Source of the DNA: Bradyrhizobium sp. CCBAU 53338
GTDB lineage: Bacteria > Pseudomonadota > Alphaproteobacteria > Rhizobiales > Xanthobacteraceae
DNA length: 64,000 nt
Direction of reading: 5' to 3'
Assembly: GCF_015291665.1 (NCBI RefSeq)
Contig: NZ_CP030048.1
Span: forward strand, 7,041,501-7,105,500
The notes below the pieces were generated by a model. The model saw only the letters and a program-made list of their open reading frames with translations. It was not told where the DNA came from and searched no databases. The position numbers and the translations under genes were made by a program. Shown here piece after piece: positions 33,501-42,069 of the stretch; positions within the stretch are counted from its first letter, which is position 1; each line of letters starts with the position of its first letter.

Positions 33501-35306
33501 ATGGGGGCTGACCAGCCTGAAACGATCGCCGCGATTGTGGCCGCGCATCGCGCGGGCATGCTCACGCCAGCGCAGACGATCGCGCGGACCTATCAGCGCA
33601 TCCGCGACCACGACGATCCCGCTGTCTTCATCAGCTTGCGCGACGAGAAGGACGCGATCGCGGAAGCCGAGAAGCTCGCCGCGAAGGATGCCGCGAGCCT
33701 GCCTCTCTATGGGGTGCCGGTCGCGGTGAAGGACAACATCGATGCGCTGGGATTTCCGACAACGGCGGCCTGCCCGGCCTTCTCCTACACGCCGACGCAC
33801 GATTCCACCGCGGTAGAACGGCTGCGCGCGGCCGGCGCGATCATCATCGGCAAGACCAATCTCGATCAGTTCGCGACCGGCCTCGTCGGCGTGCGCTCGC
33901 CCTATGGCGTTCCCAAAAATTCGATCCGCCAGGATCTCATTCCCGGCGGATCGAGCTCGGGCTCGGCCGTTGCGGTCGGCGCGGGCCTCGTGCCGCTGTC
34001 GCTCGGCACCGACACGGCAGGCTCGGGTCGCGTGCCGGCGATGCTCAACAATATTGTCGGCCTGAAGCCGAGCCTCGGCATGATCTCGACCGCGGGACTC
34101 GTGCCGGCCTGCCGCACGCTCGACTGCATCTCGGTGTTCGCGCTGACGGTGGACGACGCCGCGCTTGCGCTCTCGGTGATGACTGGACCTGACCAGGCTG
34201 ACCCGTTCTCGCGCGACCGCCCGCTGGGTGCGATCACGCCACTCCCGGCGAATCTACGTCTCGGCGTGCCGCGCAACGGGCAGCTGATCTTTTTCGGCGA
34301 CAAGAAAGCGGAAGCCGCTTACGCCGATGCGCTGAAGCGCTGGACCGCGCTCGGCGCCGATCTGGTCGAGTTCGACCTGGAGCCGTTCTACGAGACGGCA
34401 CGGCTGCTCTATGAAGGTCCCTGGGTCGCCGAACGCTACCTCGTGATCAAGAACCTGTTGGCCTCGGCTCCTGATACGATTCATCCCGTGACGCGCGAGA
34501 TCACCGCGGCCGGCGCGCGGCTGACGGCGGCGGAAACCTTCTCCGCGCTTTATCGTCTCCAGGGCCTGCGCAAGATCGCCGAGCGCACCTTTGCAAACAT
34601 CGACGCGCTGGTGCTGCCGACGGCGCCGACGGCGTATACGACTGCGCAGGTGCTCGCCAATCCGATCGAGCTGAACAGCCGGCTCGGCACCTATACCAAT
34701 TTCGTCAACCTGCTCGACCTCTGCGGCCTCGCCGTGCCGGCATCGATGCGTGGCGACGGGATTCCGTTCGGCATCACGTTGCTGGCGCCTGCGGGGCGCG
34801 ATGCGATGCTTTCGGGCATAGGTCGCGTCTTCCATGCGGATACGAGGTTGACGGTTGGCGCGAAGGGCGCGACGCAGCCTCCTCTCGCGCCGCTGCCGAA
34901 GAGCAGCGGCGACGAGATCCCCGTTGCCGTGGTCGGCGCGCATCTGTCCGGCATGGCGCTGAACGGCGAGTTGAAGGCGTTGAACGGCAAGTTGATCGAG
35001 GCGACAAGGACCGCGCCGGACTACAGGCTCTATGCGCTGAAGACCACGCCGCCGAAGCCGGGCCTGCTGCGCGTAGAGGCCGGCAAGGGCACGTCGATCG
35101 AGCTGGAGATCTGGTCGTTGTCGTCGTCTGCGTTCGGCAAATTCGTCAATGCGATACCTGCACCGATGGCGATTGGCACGATCCGGCTCGCGGATGGCCG
35201 CAGCGTCAAGGGCTTTCTCGTCGAGCCGGAGGTGCTGGGCGAGGCGCGGGATATCACCAGCTATGGTGGCTGGCGGAAGTTCGTGGCCGAAGCCGCGACG
35301 GCGTAG
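33501..35306 (+). CDS. atzF: allophanate hydrolase (AtzF type)
   Basis: Splits allophanate to carbon dioxide and ammonia. The N-terminal 450 residues are an amidase-signature domain with the Lys-Ser-Ser triad (VAVKDNID near residue 80, GGSSSGSAVAVGAG near 155). The C-terminal 130 residues form the extra AtzF/DUR2 domain (YRLYALKTTPPKPGLLRV). At 601 residues it matches AtzF. It is convergent with the GntR-AtzHEG operon, which would supply its substrate. Confidence 0.88.
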   Translation: MGADQPETIAAIVAAHRAGMLTPAQTIARTYQRIRDHDDPAVFISLRDEKDAIAEAEKLAAKDAASLPLYGVPVAVKDNIDALGFPTTAACPAFSYTPTHDSTAVERLRAAGAIIIGKTNLDQFATGLVGVRSPYGVPKNSIRQDLIPGGSSSGSAVAVGAGLVPLSLGTDTAGSGRVPAMLNNIVGLKPSLGMISTAGLVPACRTLDCISVFALTVDDAALALSVMTGPDQADPFSRDRPLGAITPLPANLRLGVPRNGQLIFFGDKKAEAAYADALKRWTALGADLVEFDLEPFYETARLLYEGPWVAERYLVIKNLLASAPDTIHPVTREITAAGARLTAAETFSALYRLQGLRKIAERTFANIDALVLPTAPTAYTTAQVLANPIELNSRLGTYTNFVNLLDLCGLAVPASMRGDGIPFGITLLAPAGRDAMLSGIGRVFHADTRLTVGAKGATQPPLAPLPKSSGDEIPVAVVGAHLSGMALNGELKALNGKLIEATRTAPDYRLYALKTTPPKPGLLRVEAGKGTSIELEIWSLSSSAFGKFVNAIPAPMAIGTIRLADGRSVKGFLVEPEVLGEARDITSYGGWRKFVAEAATA

Positions 35307-35313
35307 GCGCGAG

Positions 35314-36036
35314 CTACACCGACACCGCGTAAATCTCGTACTCTCCGCGCACCAGCTCGATATGCGCGCGCATCGCGGCGGCGGCGCCCTGCTTGTCGCC
35401 GCGCATGATGGCAACGACGACGCGGTCGTGCTCGGCTTGCGATTTTGCCAATCGGCCGAGATTGCGGAACTGGGCGCGGCGAAACGGTTGCACGCGCACG
35501 CGCGTCGCCAGCGTGATCTCGGCGATGTAGCCGTTCTGCGATCCCGCATAGATCGCGTTGTGGAAACGCTCGTTGACCTCGTGGAAGCGATCGGGATTTC
35601 CGGCGTAGCTCAGCACGCGGAGCTCTTCATGGATGGCCTCCAGGCCGTGCCGCTCGGCAGCCGACATGCGCTCGGCGGCGAGACCGGCGCACAGCGCCTC
35701 CAGCTCCGCCATCGCCTCGAACATGCTCTTGAGACGCTCGATCGAGGGCTGCGCGACCACCGCGCCGCGATGGGGCCGGGCCTCGACAAGGCCGCTCGCG
35801 ACCAGTTGCCGCAGCGCTTCGCGCACTGGCGTGCGGGAGACGCTGAAGCGGCGCGCGATGTCGGTCTCGTCCAGCGGCGCGCCGGGCGCCAGGGCTCCAC
35901 GCACGATCTCGTCGGCAAGCTGAAGGCGCAGCTCCTCGGCGCGGGTGACCTTCTGCACCGACGGCGAGGCACGGTCGACGCGGGGCACCACCGGCTCGGC
36001 CGGCAATGTCGCGGGCGGAAAATCGTCAAGCGTCAT
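35314..36036 (-). CDS. GntR-family regulator (FadR-type C-terminal domain)
   Basis: A 240-residue GntR regulator. The winged helix is ARRFSVSRTPVREALRQLVA, followed by a helical effector domain with metal-type residues (DRFHEVNERFHNAIY). The ATG at 36036 lies 4 bp after the AtzH stop, so it belongs to the AtzGEH operon and probably controls it. Confidence 0.88.
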   Translation of the reverse strand: MTLDDFPPATLPAEPVVPRVDRASPSVQKVTRAEELRLQLADEIVRGALAPGAPLDETDIARRFSVSRTPVREALRQLVASGLVEARPHRGAVVAQPSIERLKSMFEAMAELEALCAGLAAERMSAAERHGLEAIHEELRVLSYAGNPDRFHEVNERFHNAIYAGSQNGYIAEITLATRVRVQPFRRAQFRNLGRLAKSQAEHDRVVVAIMRGDKQGAAAAMRAHIELVRGEYEIYAVSV

Positions 36037-36040
36037 ACGG

Positions 36041-36433
36041 TCAGGTCTCTTTCGACTCGTCGATGATGCTGACATGGGCCGCGACGACGCGCCAGCCCTC
36101 CGGGAAGCGAATCCAGGTCTGCATCTGCCGGCCGACCTTGCCGGGAGCCGTGTCGCGATAGAACAGGGTGGAGGCGACAGCCGTATCGCGCCCATAGCTG
36201 GAGATCACCGTCTTGGCCGTGCGGCGGTTGAGACCGACCGGCGAGCGGCCGGCGCGGAAGCCGGAGATCGCCTCGTAGCCGTAGAGGTTCTCGCCGATGC
36301 CATAGCGCAGCGTGCGGGGATCGTTGCGGAACAGCTCGCCAAGCACGGCGACGTCGTTGGTGACGAGCGCCTGCTCATAGCGTTCGAACGCGGCTTTGAC
36401 TTCCGCGATCACGTCGGGGAGATCGATCTCCAT
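36041..36433 (-). CDS. atzH: AtzH-like protein (SnoaL/NTF2-fold amidohydrolase)
   Basis: A 130-residue NTF2-like protein (DUF3225 type), starting [20 protein letters not shown]. The AtzH protein of Pseudomonas sp. ADP removes a dead-end dicarboxyurea during cyanuric acid breakdown. It starts 1 bp after the AtzE-like stop, as in that system. Assignment rests on sequence style and gene order. Confidence 0.8.
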   Translation of the reverse strand: MEIDLPDVIAEVKAAFERYEQALVTNDVAVLGELFRNDPRTLRYGIGENLYGYEAISGFRAGRSPVGLNRRTAKTVISSYGRDTAVASTLFYRDTAPGKVGRQMQTWIRFPEGWRVVAAHVSIIDESKET

Positions 36434-36434
36434 T

Positions 36435-37829
36435 TCAGAATCCTCTCGGGGCTGGCGCGGCGACGACGCCCATCTGCTCCAACGCGTATGCGACGCGAAG
36501 CGCGATGTCCTCGCGCCAGGGCGCGCAGATGATCTGCACGCCGATCGGCAGCGGCTCGATCGGCACGGGCACCGCGACCACGGGAAGGCCGATGAACGAG
36601 ATCGGCTGGGTGTGGATGCCGATATTGGCGCGCACCGGCAACTCGACGCCGTCGAGATTGAAATTGACCTGGCCGAGCTTCGGCGCGGTGCAGGGCGTTG
36701 CCGGCGCGAGCAGCACGTCGACAGATTTGAAGATCTCGGCGAACTGCGCGCGATACCAGCGGCGGAATTTTTGCGCGCGGTCGACCAGCGGCGCCGGCAC
36801 CATGGCGCCCGCGATCAGCCGGTCACGCACGGCCGGATCGAAATCGTTGGGGCGCTTGCGCAGACGATCGAGATGCAGCGAAGCACCTTCGGTGGTGGTG
36901 ATGACGTAAGCTGCCGCGCGGGCGCGCGAAGCTTCGGGGACATCGACCACCTTCGTCGTGCCCAGCGCGGTGGCGACGCGGCTGACGGCTTCGACGGCTT
37001 CCGGGAACACGTTATTCTGAAAATGCCCGCCGGCGATCGCGATACGCAAATCCGAGATCGGATTGGCGAGCAGCGGCAGCGTCGGCTCCAACCCACGCGT
37101 CGTGCAGGCGCCGTCGTCGGCATCCGGCCCCTGCATCGCGTCATAGGCGAGCGCCAGATCCGTGACCGAGCGTGCGAACGGGCCGAGATGATCGAGGCTC
37201 GCAACGAACGGGAACGAGCGCGCGCGCGACAGCCGGCCGTAGGTCGGCTTCAGGCCAAAGATGCCGCAGAAGGACGACGGCACGCGGATCGAACCGTTGG
37301 TGTCGGAGCCGAGCGCGATCGGCACCAGCGCGCCGCCGACGGCGGTTCCGGAACCGCCGGAGGAGCCGCCGCTCATCCGCGTGGTGTCATGCGGATTGCG
37401 CGAGGGTCCGTCGTGGATGTTCTCACCGGTGAAGTCGTAGGCATATTCGCCCATGTTGAGCGCGCCGACCAGAACAGCGCCGGCCGCTTCCATGCGCTCG
37501 ATCAGCGTGGCATCGCGCTTGGCGGGCGCGAGGTCGCGGTTGATCCTGGAGCCGGCGCGCGTGGGCAGGCCCGCGACGTCGAACAGGTTCTTCACCGCGA
37601 AAGGTACGCCGGCGAGAGGGCCGACCTCTTTGCCGGCGGCGATGTCGGCATCGATTGCACGTGCTTTCGCACGCGCGCGATCGGCGGTGACGTCGGTGAA
37701 GGAATTGAGGGTGCCGTCGTGCTGCTTGATGCGCGCGAGCGCGGATTCAGTGGCATCGAGTGCGGACATCCTGCCGCCTGCGACCGCACTTGCTATGTCG
37801 GCAGCACTCATCTCTGGCTTGGAGGTCAT
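36435..37829 (-). CDS. atzE: AtzE-like amidase (1-carboxybiuret hydrolase catalytic subunit)
   Basis: A 464-residue amidase-signature enzyme. The triad is Lys in [10 protein letters not shown], and the two serines in [14 protein letters not shown]. In the atrazine pathway AtzE removes ammonia from 1-carboxybiuret and needs the small subunit AtzG, whose homologue lies 7 bp upstream here. The ATG at 37829 ([11 protein letters not shown]) is chosen to fit that spacing. The real substrate may be another ureido compound. Confidence 0.85.
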   Translation of the reverse strand: MTSKPEMSAADIASAVAGGRMSALDATESALARIKQHDGTLNSFTDVTADRARAKARAIDADIAAGKEVGPLAGVPFAVKNLFDVAGLPTRAGSRINRDLAPAKRDATLIERMEAAGAVLVGALNMGEYAYDFTGENIHDGPSRNPHDTTRMSGGSSGGSGTAVGGALVPIALGSDTNGSIRVPSSFCGIFGLKPTYGRLSRARSFPFVASLDHLGPFARSVTDLALAYDAMQGPDADDGACTTRGLEPTLPLLANPISDLRIAIAGGHFQNNVFPEAVEAVSRVATALGTTKVVDVPEASRARAAAYVITTTEGASLHLDRLRKRPNDFDPAVRDRLIAGAMVPAPLVDRAQKFRRWYRAQFAEIFKSVDVLLAPATPCTAPKLGQVNFNLDGVELPVRANIGIHTQPISFIGLPVVAVPVPIEPLPIGVQIICAPWREDIALRVAYALEQMGVVAAPAPRGF

Positions 37830-37836
37830 GGCAGCG

Positions 37837-38016
37837 TCAGGCCGTGAAGATCGGCGCCGGCTCGGTCTCGTCCGGCAGTGCGAATTCGTCGACCAGGCGG
37901 CCAAGCCGCAGCGAGACGTCGAGATTGGCGCGCACTGCGGGCCGCCAGGCCTCCTCGACCGGCAGCGCCAGCGCTTTCGATACGGCGTCGATATAGTCGT
38001 CCAGCGGCTCGGCCAT
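37837..38016 (-). CDS. atzG: AtzG-like small subunit (DUF4089)
   Basis: A 59-residue GatC-like subunit (MAEPLDDYIDAVSKALALPV onward) that in Pseudomonas sp. ADP binds and stabilises AtzE. It is directly upstream of the AtzE-like gene and downstream of the ABC ATPase gene. The ATG at 38016 is used; a GTG just before it is in frame. Small size makes the family call rest mainly on context. Confidence 0.78.
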   Translation of the reverse strand: MAEPLDDYIDAVSKALALPVEEAWRPAVRANLDVSLRLGRLVDEFALPDETEPAPIFTA

Positions 38017-38045
38017 CACTCTCTCAAGCTGATCTCAGTGCACTC

Positions 38046-39815
38046 TTAGTGGACCTGCAACGGCGGATGCGGGATCGCCGTCAGCAGCTCCTTGGTGTAG
38101 TCGTCCTGCGGATCGCTCAAAACCTTCTCGGAAGAGCCTTCCTCGACGATCCGCCCCGTCCGCATCACAATGACACGATCGCACAACAAGCGCACTACAT
38201 TCAAATCATGCGAGACGAACAGATAGCTCATACCCAGCCGCGCCTTGAGATCCTGAAGCAGGTTCAGGACCACCGCCTGCACCGACACGTCCAGCGCCGC
38301 GGTCGGCTCGTCCAGGATGACGAGCTTTGGATGCAGGGCGATGGCGCGGGCGATGCCGACGCGGGCCTTCTGGCCGCCGGAGAGCTGGTGCGGGAAGCGA
38401 TCCAGCAGGTTGTGCGGCAGGCCGACCATGGTGGCCAGCTCCTCGCAGCGGGTGCGGAGCGCGTCGCGGCCCTTGACGTCGCCCAATTGCATGATCGGGT
38501 CGGCGATGGCGCGCGCGGCGGTAAAGCGCGGGTTGAGGCTGTCGGTCGGATCCTGGAACACCATCTGGATCCGGCTGCGCTGCGGCAGCCGGGCAAACGC
38601 GGCAGGCTGGATGCCGCCGATGTCCTCGCCGTCGAACCGGATCAGGCCGGAGGTCTGGTCGAGCAGCCGCATCACCATCATCGACGTGGTCGATTTGCCG
38701 CAGCCGGATTCGCCGACGAGGCCGACGCTCTCGCCGTGGCCGATCGAGAAGCTGATGCCGTCGACGGCGCGGAACACGTCGGGCTCCACCGGCGGCTTGC
38801 GGCCGAACAGCTTTCCGAGCGTGGCGGTCGCGCCCTGGCGGGGATATTCCTTGACCAGCTTTTCGATGAGGAGAAGGGGTTTTGGATTTTCGTCACCCCC
38901 GGGCTTGACCCGGGGGTCCATCGACAGAGACTGGTCTTGCGAAACGTGATGGATGGCCGGGTCAAGCCCGGCCATGACAGCGGAACCCTCTTCCTCCGGC
39001 AGCAGATCGCGCAAGCTCACACCGAGCCGTGGCGTCGCGCGCATCAGCTTCCTGGTGTAGGGGTGCTGCGGGCTCGCAAAGATGTCGGCGGCTTTTGCCG
39101 TCTCCACCACACGGCCCTTCTCCATCACGACGACACGGTCGCAATAGGCGGCGGCGAGGCCGAGGTCGTGGGTGATCAGGATGGTCGACATCGCACGCCG
39201 CTTGGTCAGCTCGACGATCAGGTCCATCACCGCCTTCTGGGTGGTGACGTCGAGGCCGGTGGTCGGCTCGTCCGCGATCAGGAGCTGCGGGTTGCAGGCG
39301 AGCGCGAGCGCGATGACGACGCGCTGGCACATGCCGCCTGAAAGCTCGAACGGATAGGCGTGGTAGCGCTCGCGCGGGCGGGCGATCTTGACCTGCTCCA
39401 GCGCCTCGATCGCCTTCTCGCCGCCATCCGTGACCTGGGCCTGCTGCACATGGGTGCGCAGCACGTCCTCGATCTGGTCACCCACCTTGCGGATCGGGTT
39501 CAGCGCGGCGCGCGGGTTCTGGAAGATCATCGAGACTTCGCGGCCGCGCAAATCGCGCATCTGCGCTTCGGTCGCGGCCTTCACGTCGATGCCCGAGAAC
39601 ATCACCGAGCCTTCGGCAATCTTGCCGGCGCGGTCGAGGATGCGCATCACCGCGTAGGACGTCACCGACTTGCCGGAGCCGGACTCGCCGACGATGGCGA
39701 GCGTCTCGCCCCTGGCGACGGAGATGTTGACGTGCTGCACGGCCTTGACGATGCCGCGGCGGGTGGTGAATTCGACGGTGAGGTCCTGGACGTCGAGCAG
39801 CGGCTGGGCGGTCAC
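38046..39815 (-). CDS. dipeptide-type ABC transporter ATP-binding protein, two ATPase domains fused (DppD-DppF)
   Basis: A 589-residue fusion of the two ATPases of a peptide/nickel-type importer. The first Walker A is GESGSGKS at residues 43-50, with signature LSGGMCQR; the second is GESGCGKS near 365, with signature LSGGQKAR. Between the domains, residues about 280-308 are encoded by a palindromic repeat in frame (MAGLDPAIHH and DPRVKPGGD). The GTG start follows GAGGCATTT. It belongs to the transporter at 38.0-43.7 kb, upstream of AtzG. Confidence 0.87.
   Translation of the reverse strand: MTAQPLLDVQDLTVEFTTRRGIVKAVQHVNISVARGETLAIVGESGSGKSVTSYAVMRILDRAGKIAEGSVMFSGIDVKAATEAQMRDLRGREVSMIFQNPRAALNPIRKVGDQIEDVLRTHVQQAQVTDGGEKAIEALEQVKIARPRERYHAYPFELSGGMCQRVVIALALACNPQLLIADEPTTGLDVTTQKAVMDLIVELTKRRAMSTILITHDLGLAAAYCDRVVVMEKGRVVETAKAADIFASPQHPYTRKLMRATPRLGVSLRDLLPEEEGSAVMAGLDPAIHHVSQDQSLSMDPRVKPGGDENPKPLLLIEKLVKEYPRQGATATLGKLFGRKPPVEPDVFRAVDGISFSIGHGESVGLVGESGCGKSTTSMMVMRLLDQTSGLIRFDGEDIGGIQPAAFARLPQRSRIQMVFQDPTDSLNPRFTAARAIADPIMQLGDVKGRDALRTRCEELATMVGLPHNLLDRFPHQLSGGQKARVGIARAIALHPKLVILDEPTAALDVSVQAVVLNLLQDLKARLGMSYLFVSHDLNVVRLLCDRVIVMRTGRIVEEGSSEKVLSDPQDDYTKELLTAIPHPPLQVH
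38892..38978. repeat. palindromic repeat translated in frame inside the ABC ATPase
   Basis: 87 bp, exactly 29 codons. The ends are GTCA and TGAC, and two strong hairpins are seen: CCCCCGGG facing CCCGGGGG, and GGCCGGG facing CCCGGCC. In the reading frame of the minus strand it gives the peptide MAGLDPAIHH with DPRVKPGGD, which is a translated intergenic repeat rather than part of the ABC fold. It sits in the linker between the two ATPase domains. Confidence 0.8.
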
Positions 39816-39903
39816 AAATGCCTCCCGTCGCTCAAGAGGTCGAAAACAACCCCATGCACAGTAGAGGCGCCACTGAAATCATTGGCAAATTTTTTCCCGC
39901 CCA

Positions 39904-40803
39904 TCACGTCCTCCGCTGGGGATCGACGATGTCGCGCAGGCCGTCGCCGAGGAGGTTGAAGCAGAACACGGCGATCATCAGCGCGAGGCCGGGGAACAGC
40001 GCGATCCACCATTCGCCCGAGACCATGAAGCCCGCCCCCTCGGCGACCATGATGCCCCATTCGGCGGTCGGCGGACGGACGCCGAGGCCGATGAAGGACA
40101 GGCCCGCGGCGTTGAGGATGGCGTAGCCCATGGTCAGCGACATCTGCACGATCATGATCGGCATGATGTTCGGCAGGATATGCACCAGGAGAATGCGGAA
40201 TTCGCCGTTGCCGGAGAGCCGCGCGGCCTGCACGAAGCCGGCATTGCGGCGCACGTTAGCCTCGGCGCGCGCCACGCGGGCGTAGAGCGGGAAGTTCACG
40301 ATCGCCGTCGCCAGAATGATGTTCTGCACGGTGTTGCCGAGCGCGGCGACGATGCCCATCGCCAGCACGAACAGCGGGAAGGCCATGATGGTGTCGGCGA
40401 TACGGCCGACGATGCGGTCGGTCCAGCCACCGAAATAGCCCGCGGCGATGCCGGCGAGGCCGCCCATCAGGAACACCAGCACGACGGAGGCAACCGCGAT
40501 GAAGGTATCGAGCCGCGTCGCCACCACCACACGGCTGAAGATGTCGCGGCCGAGCTGATCGGTGCCGAACCAGTGCGCGGCCGACGGCGGCTTCAGCGCC
40601 GCGGCGGTGTCGGAAGCGAGCGGATCATGGGGCACGACATAGGGGCCGAAGATTGCGGCAACGAGGATCAGGATCAGCAATGCGAAGGCAAAGCCGGTGA
40701 CCTTGTTCTCGCTGAGAACGTAGCGGGTCTGTTCGATGATCGCAGCGAGTCCCGAGGTGCGTGCGGGACCGACCGGTTCAACAGCAGGCGCAACGGAGCT
40801 CAT
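39904..40803 (-). CDS. dipeptide-type ABC transporter permease DppC-type
   Basis: A 299-residue inner-membrane permease with an N-terminal membrane helix, the HWFGTDQLGRDIFSRVV segment near residue 80 that marks the DppC class, and the EAA loop (ARLSGNGEFRILLVHILPN). It starts 3 bp after the DppB-type stop codon. It works with the DppB-type permease. Confidence 0.88.
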   Translation of the reverse strand: MSSVAPAVEPVGPARTSGLAAIIEQTRYVLSENKVTGFAFALLILILVAAIFGPYVVPHDPLASDTAAALKPPSAAHWFGTDQLGRDIFSRVVVATRLDTFIAVASVVLVFLMGGLAGIAAGYFGGWTDRIVGRIADTIMAFPLFVLAMGIVAALGNTVQNIILATAIVNFPLYARVARAEANVRRNAGFVQAARLSGNGEFRILLVHILPNIMPIMIVQMSLTMGYAILNAAGLSFIGLGVRPPTAEWGIMVAEGAGFMVSGEWWIALFPGLALMIAVFCFNLLGDGLRDIVDPQRRT

Positions 40804-40806
40804 GGT

Positions 40807-41820
40807 TCAACCCTCCAACCGCACGCGCGGATCGATCACGCCATAGAGAATGTCGATCACGAGATTCAAAAGCACGTACATCACCGCCATGGTGAGGACA
40901 AAGCCCTGCACCGGCGCGAAGTCCGAGGAGATCAATGCCTCCACCGCGTAGGAGCCGATGCCGGGCCAGGCGAACACTTTTTCCACCAGCACGTTGGCCC
41001 CCAGCAGGAACGAGAACACCATGCTGAGCGTGGTGATCACGGGCAACATCGCGTTGCGGAACGCGTAGGTGACGATCACGGTGGTCGGAGACAGGCCGCT
41101 GGCGCGCGCGGTGCGGACGAATTCGCTAGCGAGCACCGCCAGCATCGAGGCGCGGGTCATGCGCGCGATCGGCGCCAGCGAGAAGATCGCGAGCGTCGTC
41201 GCGGGCAGGATGAGCTGGCTGAGTGCCGAGCGGAACGCCTCGAGATCGCGCGCGATCAGCGTGTCGATCAGATAGAAGCCGGTGACCGTCGGCGGCGCGC
41301 TGTAGAACACATCGAGGCGCCCGAGCGGTGCAGGGGACCAGCCGAGCTGGAAATAGAAGACGTAGACCAGCACCAGGCCGGTGAAGAACACCGGCAGCGA
41401 GACGCCTGCTGTCGTCGTGACGCGACAGAGATGATCGACCCATGACCCTGGTCGCGTGGCCGCCAGCACGCCGAGCGGAATGGCGATGACGATGGAGACG
41501 ATCAGCCCCAGCAGCGTCAGTTCGGCCGAGGCCGGCAGGCGATTGCGGATCTCGGCCGCGACCGGCTGTCCCGTGGTCAGCGAATTGCCGAAATCGCCAT
41601 GAGCGAGATCGTTGGTGTAGCGGAAGAACTGCTCGATCAGCGGCTTGTCGAGGCCAAGCTTCTTGCGGACCTGCTCGACCGCTTCCTTGGTCGCGGCGGG
41701 ACCGGCGAAGTACGCCGCAGGATCGCCCGGCAGCGCGCGCGTCAGCAGGAAGGTGACGATGACGACGCCGATCAGCGATGGAATCGCGAACATCAGGCGC
41801 TTGCCGATCATGGTGAGCAT
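40807..41820 (-). CDS. dipeptide-type ABC transporter permease DppB-type
   Basis: A 337-residue permease; the family opening (GKRLMFAIPSLIGVVIVTFL, LPGDPAAY) and the EAA loop (RASGLSPTTVIVTYAFRNAM) are clear. Six membrane segments are expected. It is the second gene of the transporter operon after the binding protein, with a 249-bp repeat-bearing gap between them. Confidence 0.88.
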   Translation of the reverse strand: MLTMIGKRLMFAIPSLIGVVIVTFLLTRALPGDPAAYFAGPAATKEAVEQVRKKLGLDKPLIEQFFRYTNDLAHGDFGNSLTTGQPVAAEIRNRLPASAELTLLGLIVSIVIAIPLGVLAATRPGSWVDHLCRVTTTAGVSLPVFFTGLVLVYVFYFQLGWSPAPLGRLDVFYSAPPTVTGFYLIDTLIARDLEAFRSALSQLILPATTLAIFSLAPIARMTRASMLAVLASEFVRTARASGLSPTTVIVTYAFRNAMLPVITTLSMVFSFLLGANVLVEKVFAWPGIGSYAVEALISSDFAPVQGFVLTMAVMYVLLNLVIDILYGVIDPRVRLEG

Positions 41821-41870
41821 GGGGCGCTCCCGGTGTGGGAATGAGATCGTGCAGCGCGCTCTGCTGCGCC

Positions 41871-41975
41871 CCCTCTCCCCTTGTGGGAGAGGGTTGGGGT
41901 GAGGGGTCGCCCCAAGCGAGGTCGGAGTTCGTAGCTACCCCTCACCCTGCCCCTCTCCCACAAGGGGAGAGGGAA
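41871..41975. repeat. palindromic intergenic repeat, CTCTCCC type (second copy)
   Basis: CCCTCTCCCCTTGTGGGAGA and its mirror CCCCTCTCCCACAAGGGGAG flank the element. It lies between the binding-protein gene and dppB, as the related copy at 17418-17541 lies between a binding-protein gene and livH. In both cases it may hold down expression of membrane genes against the abundant binding protein. Confidence 0.65.
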
Positions 41976-42069
41976 TGAGAGAGCAGTGCCCACCTCACGC
42001 ACGAACACCACCACTTGCTCCGCTGCGTTCCGGGACCCTGAAGAGCGTGCTCACCTCACCCACGTCCTC

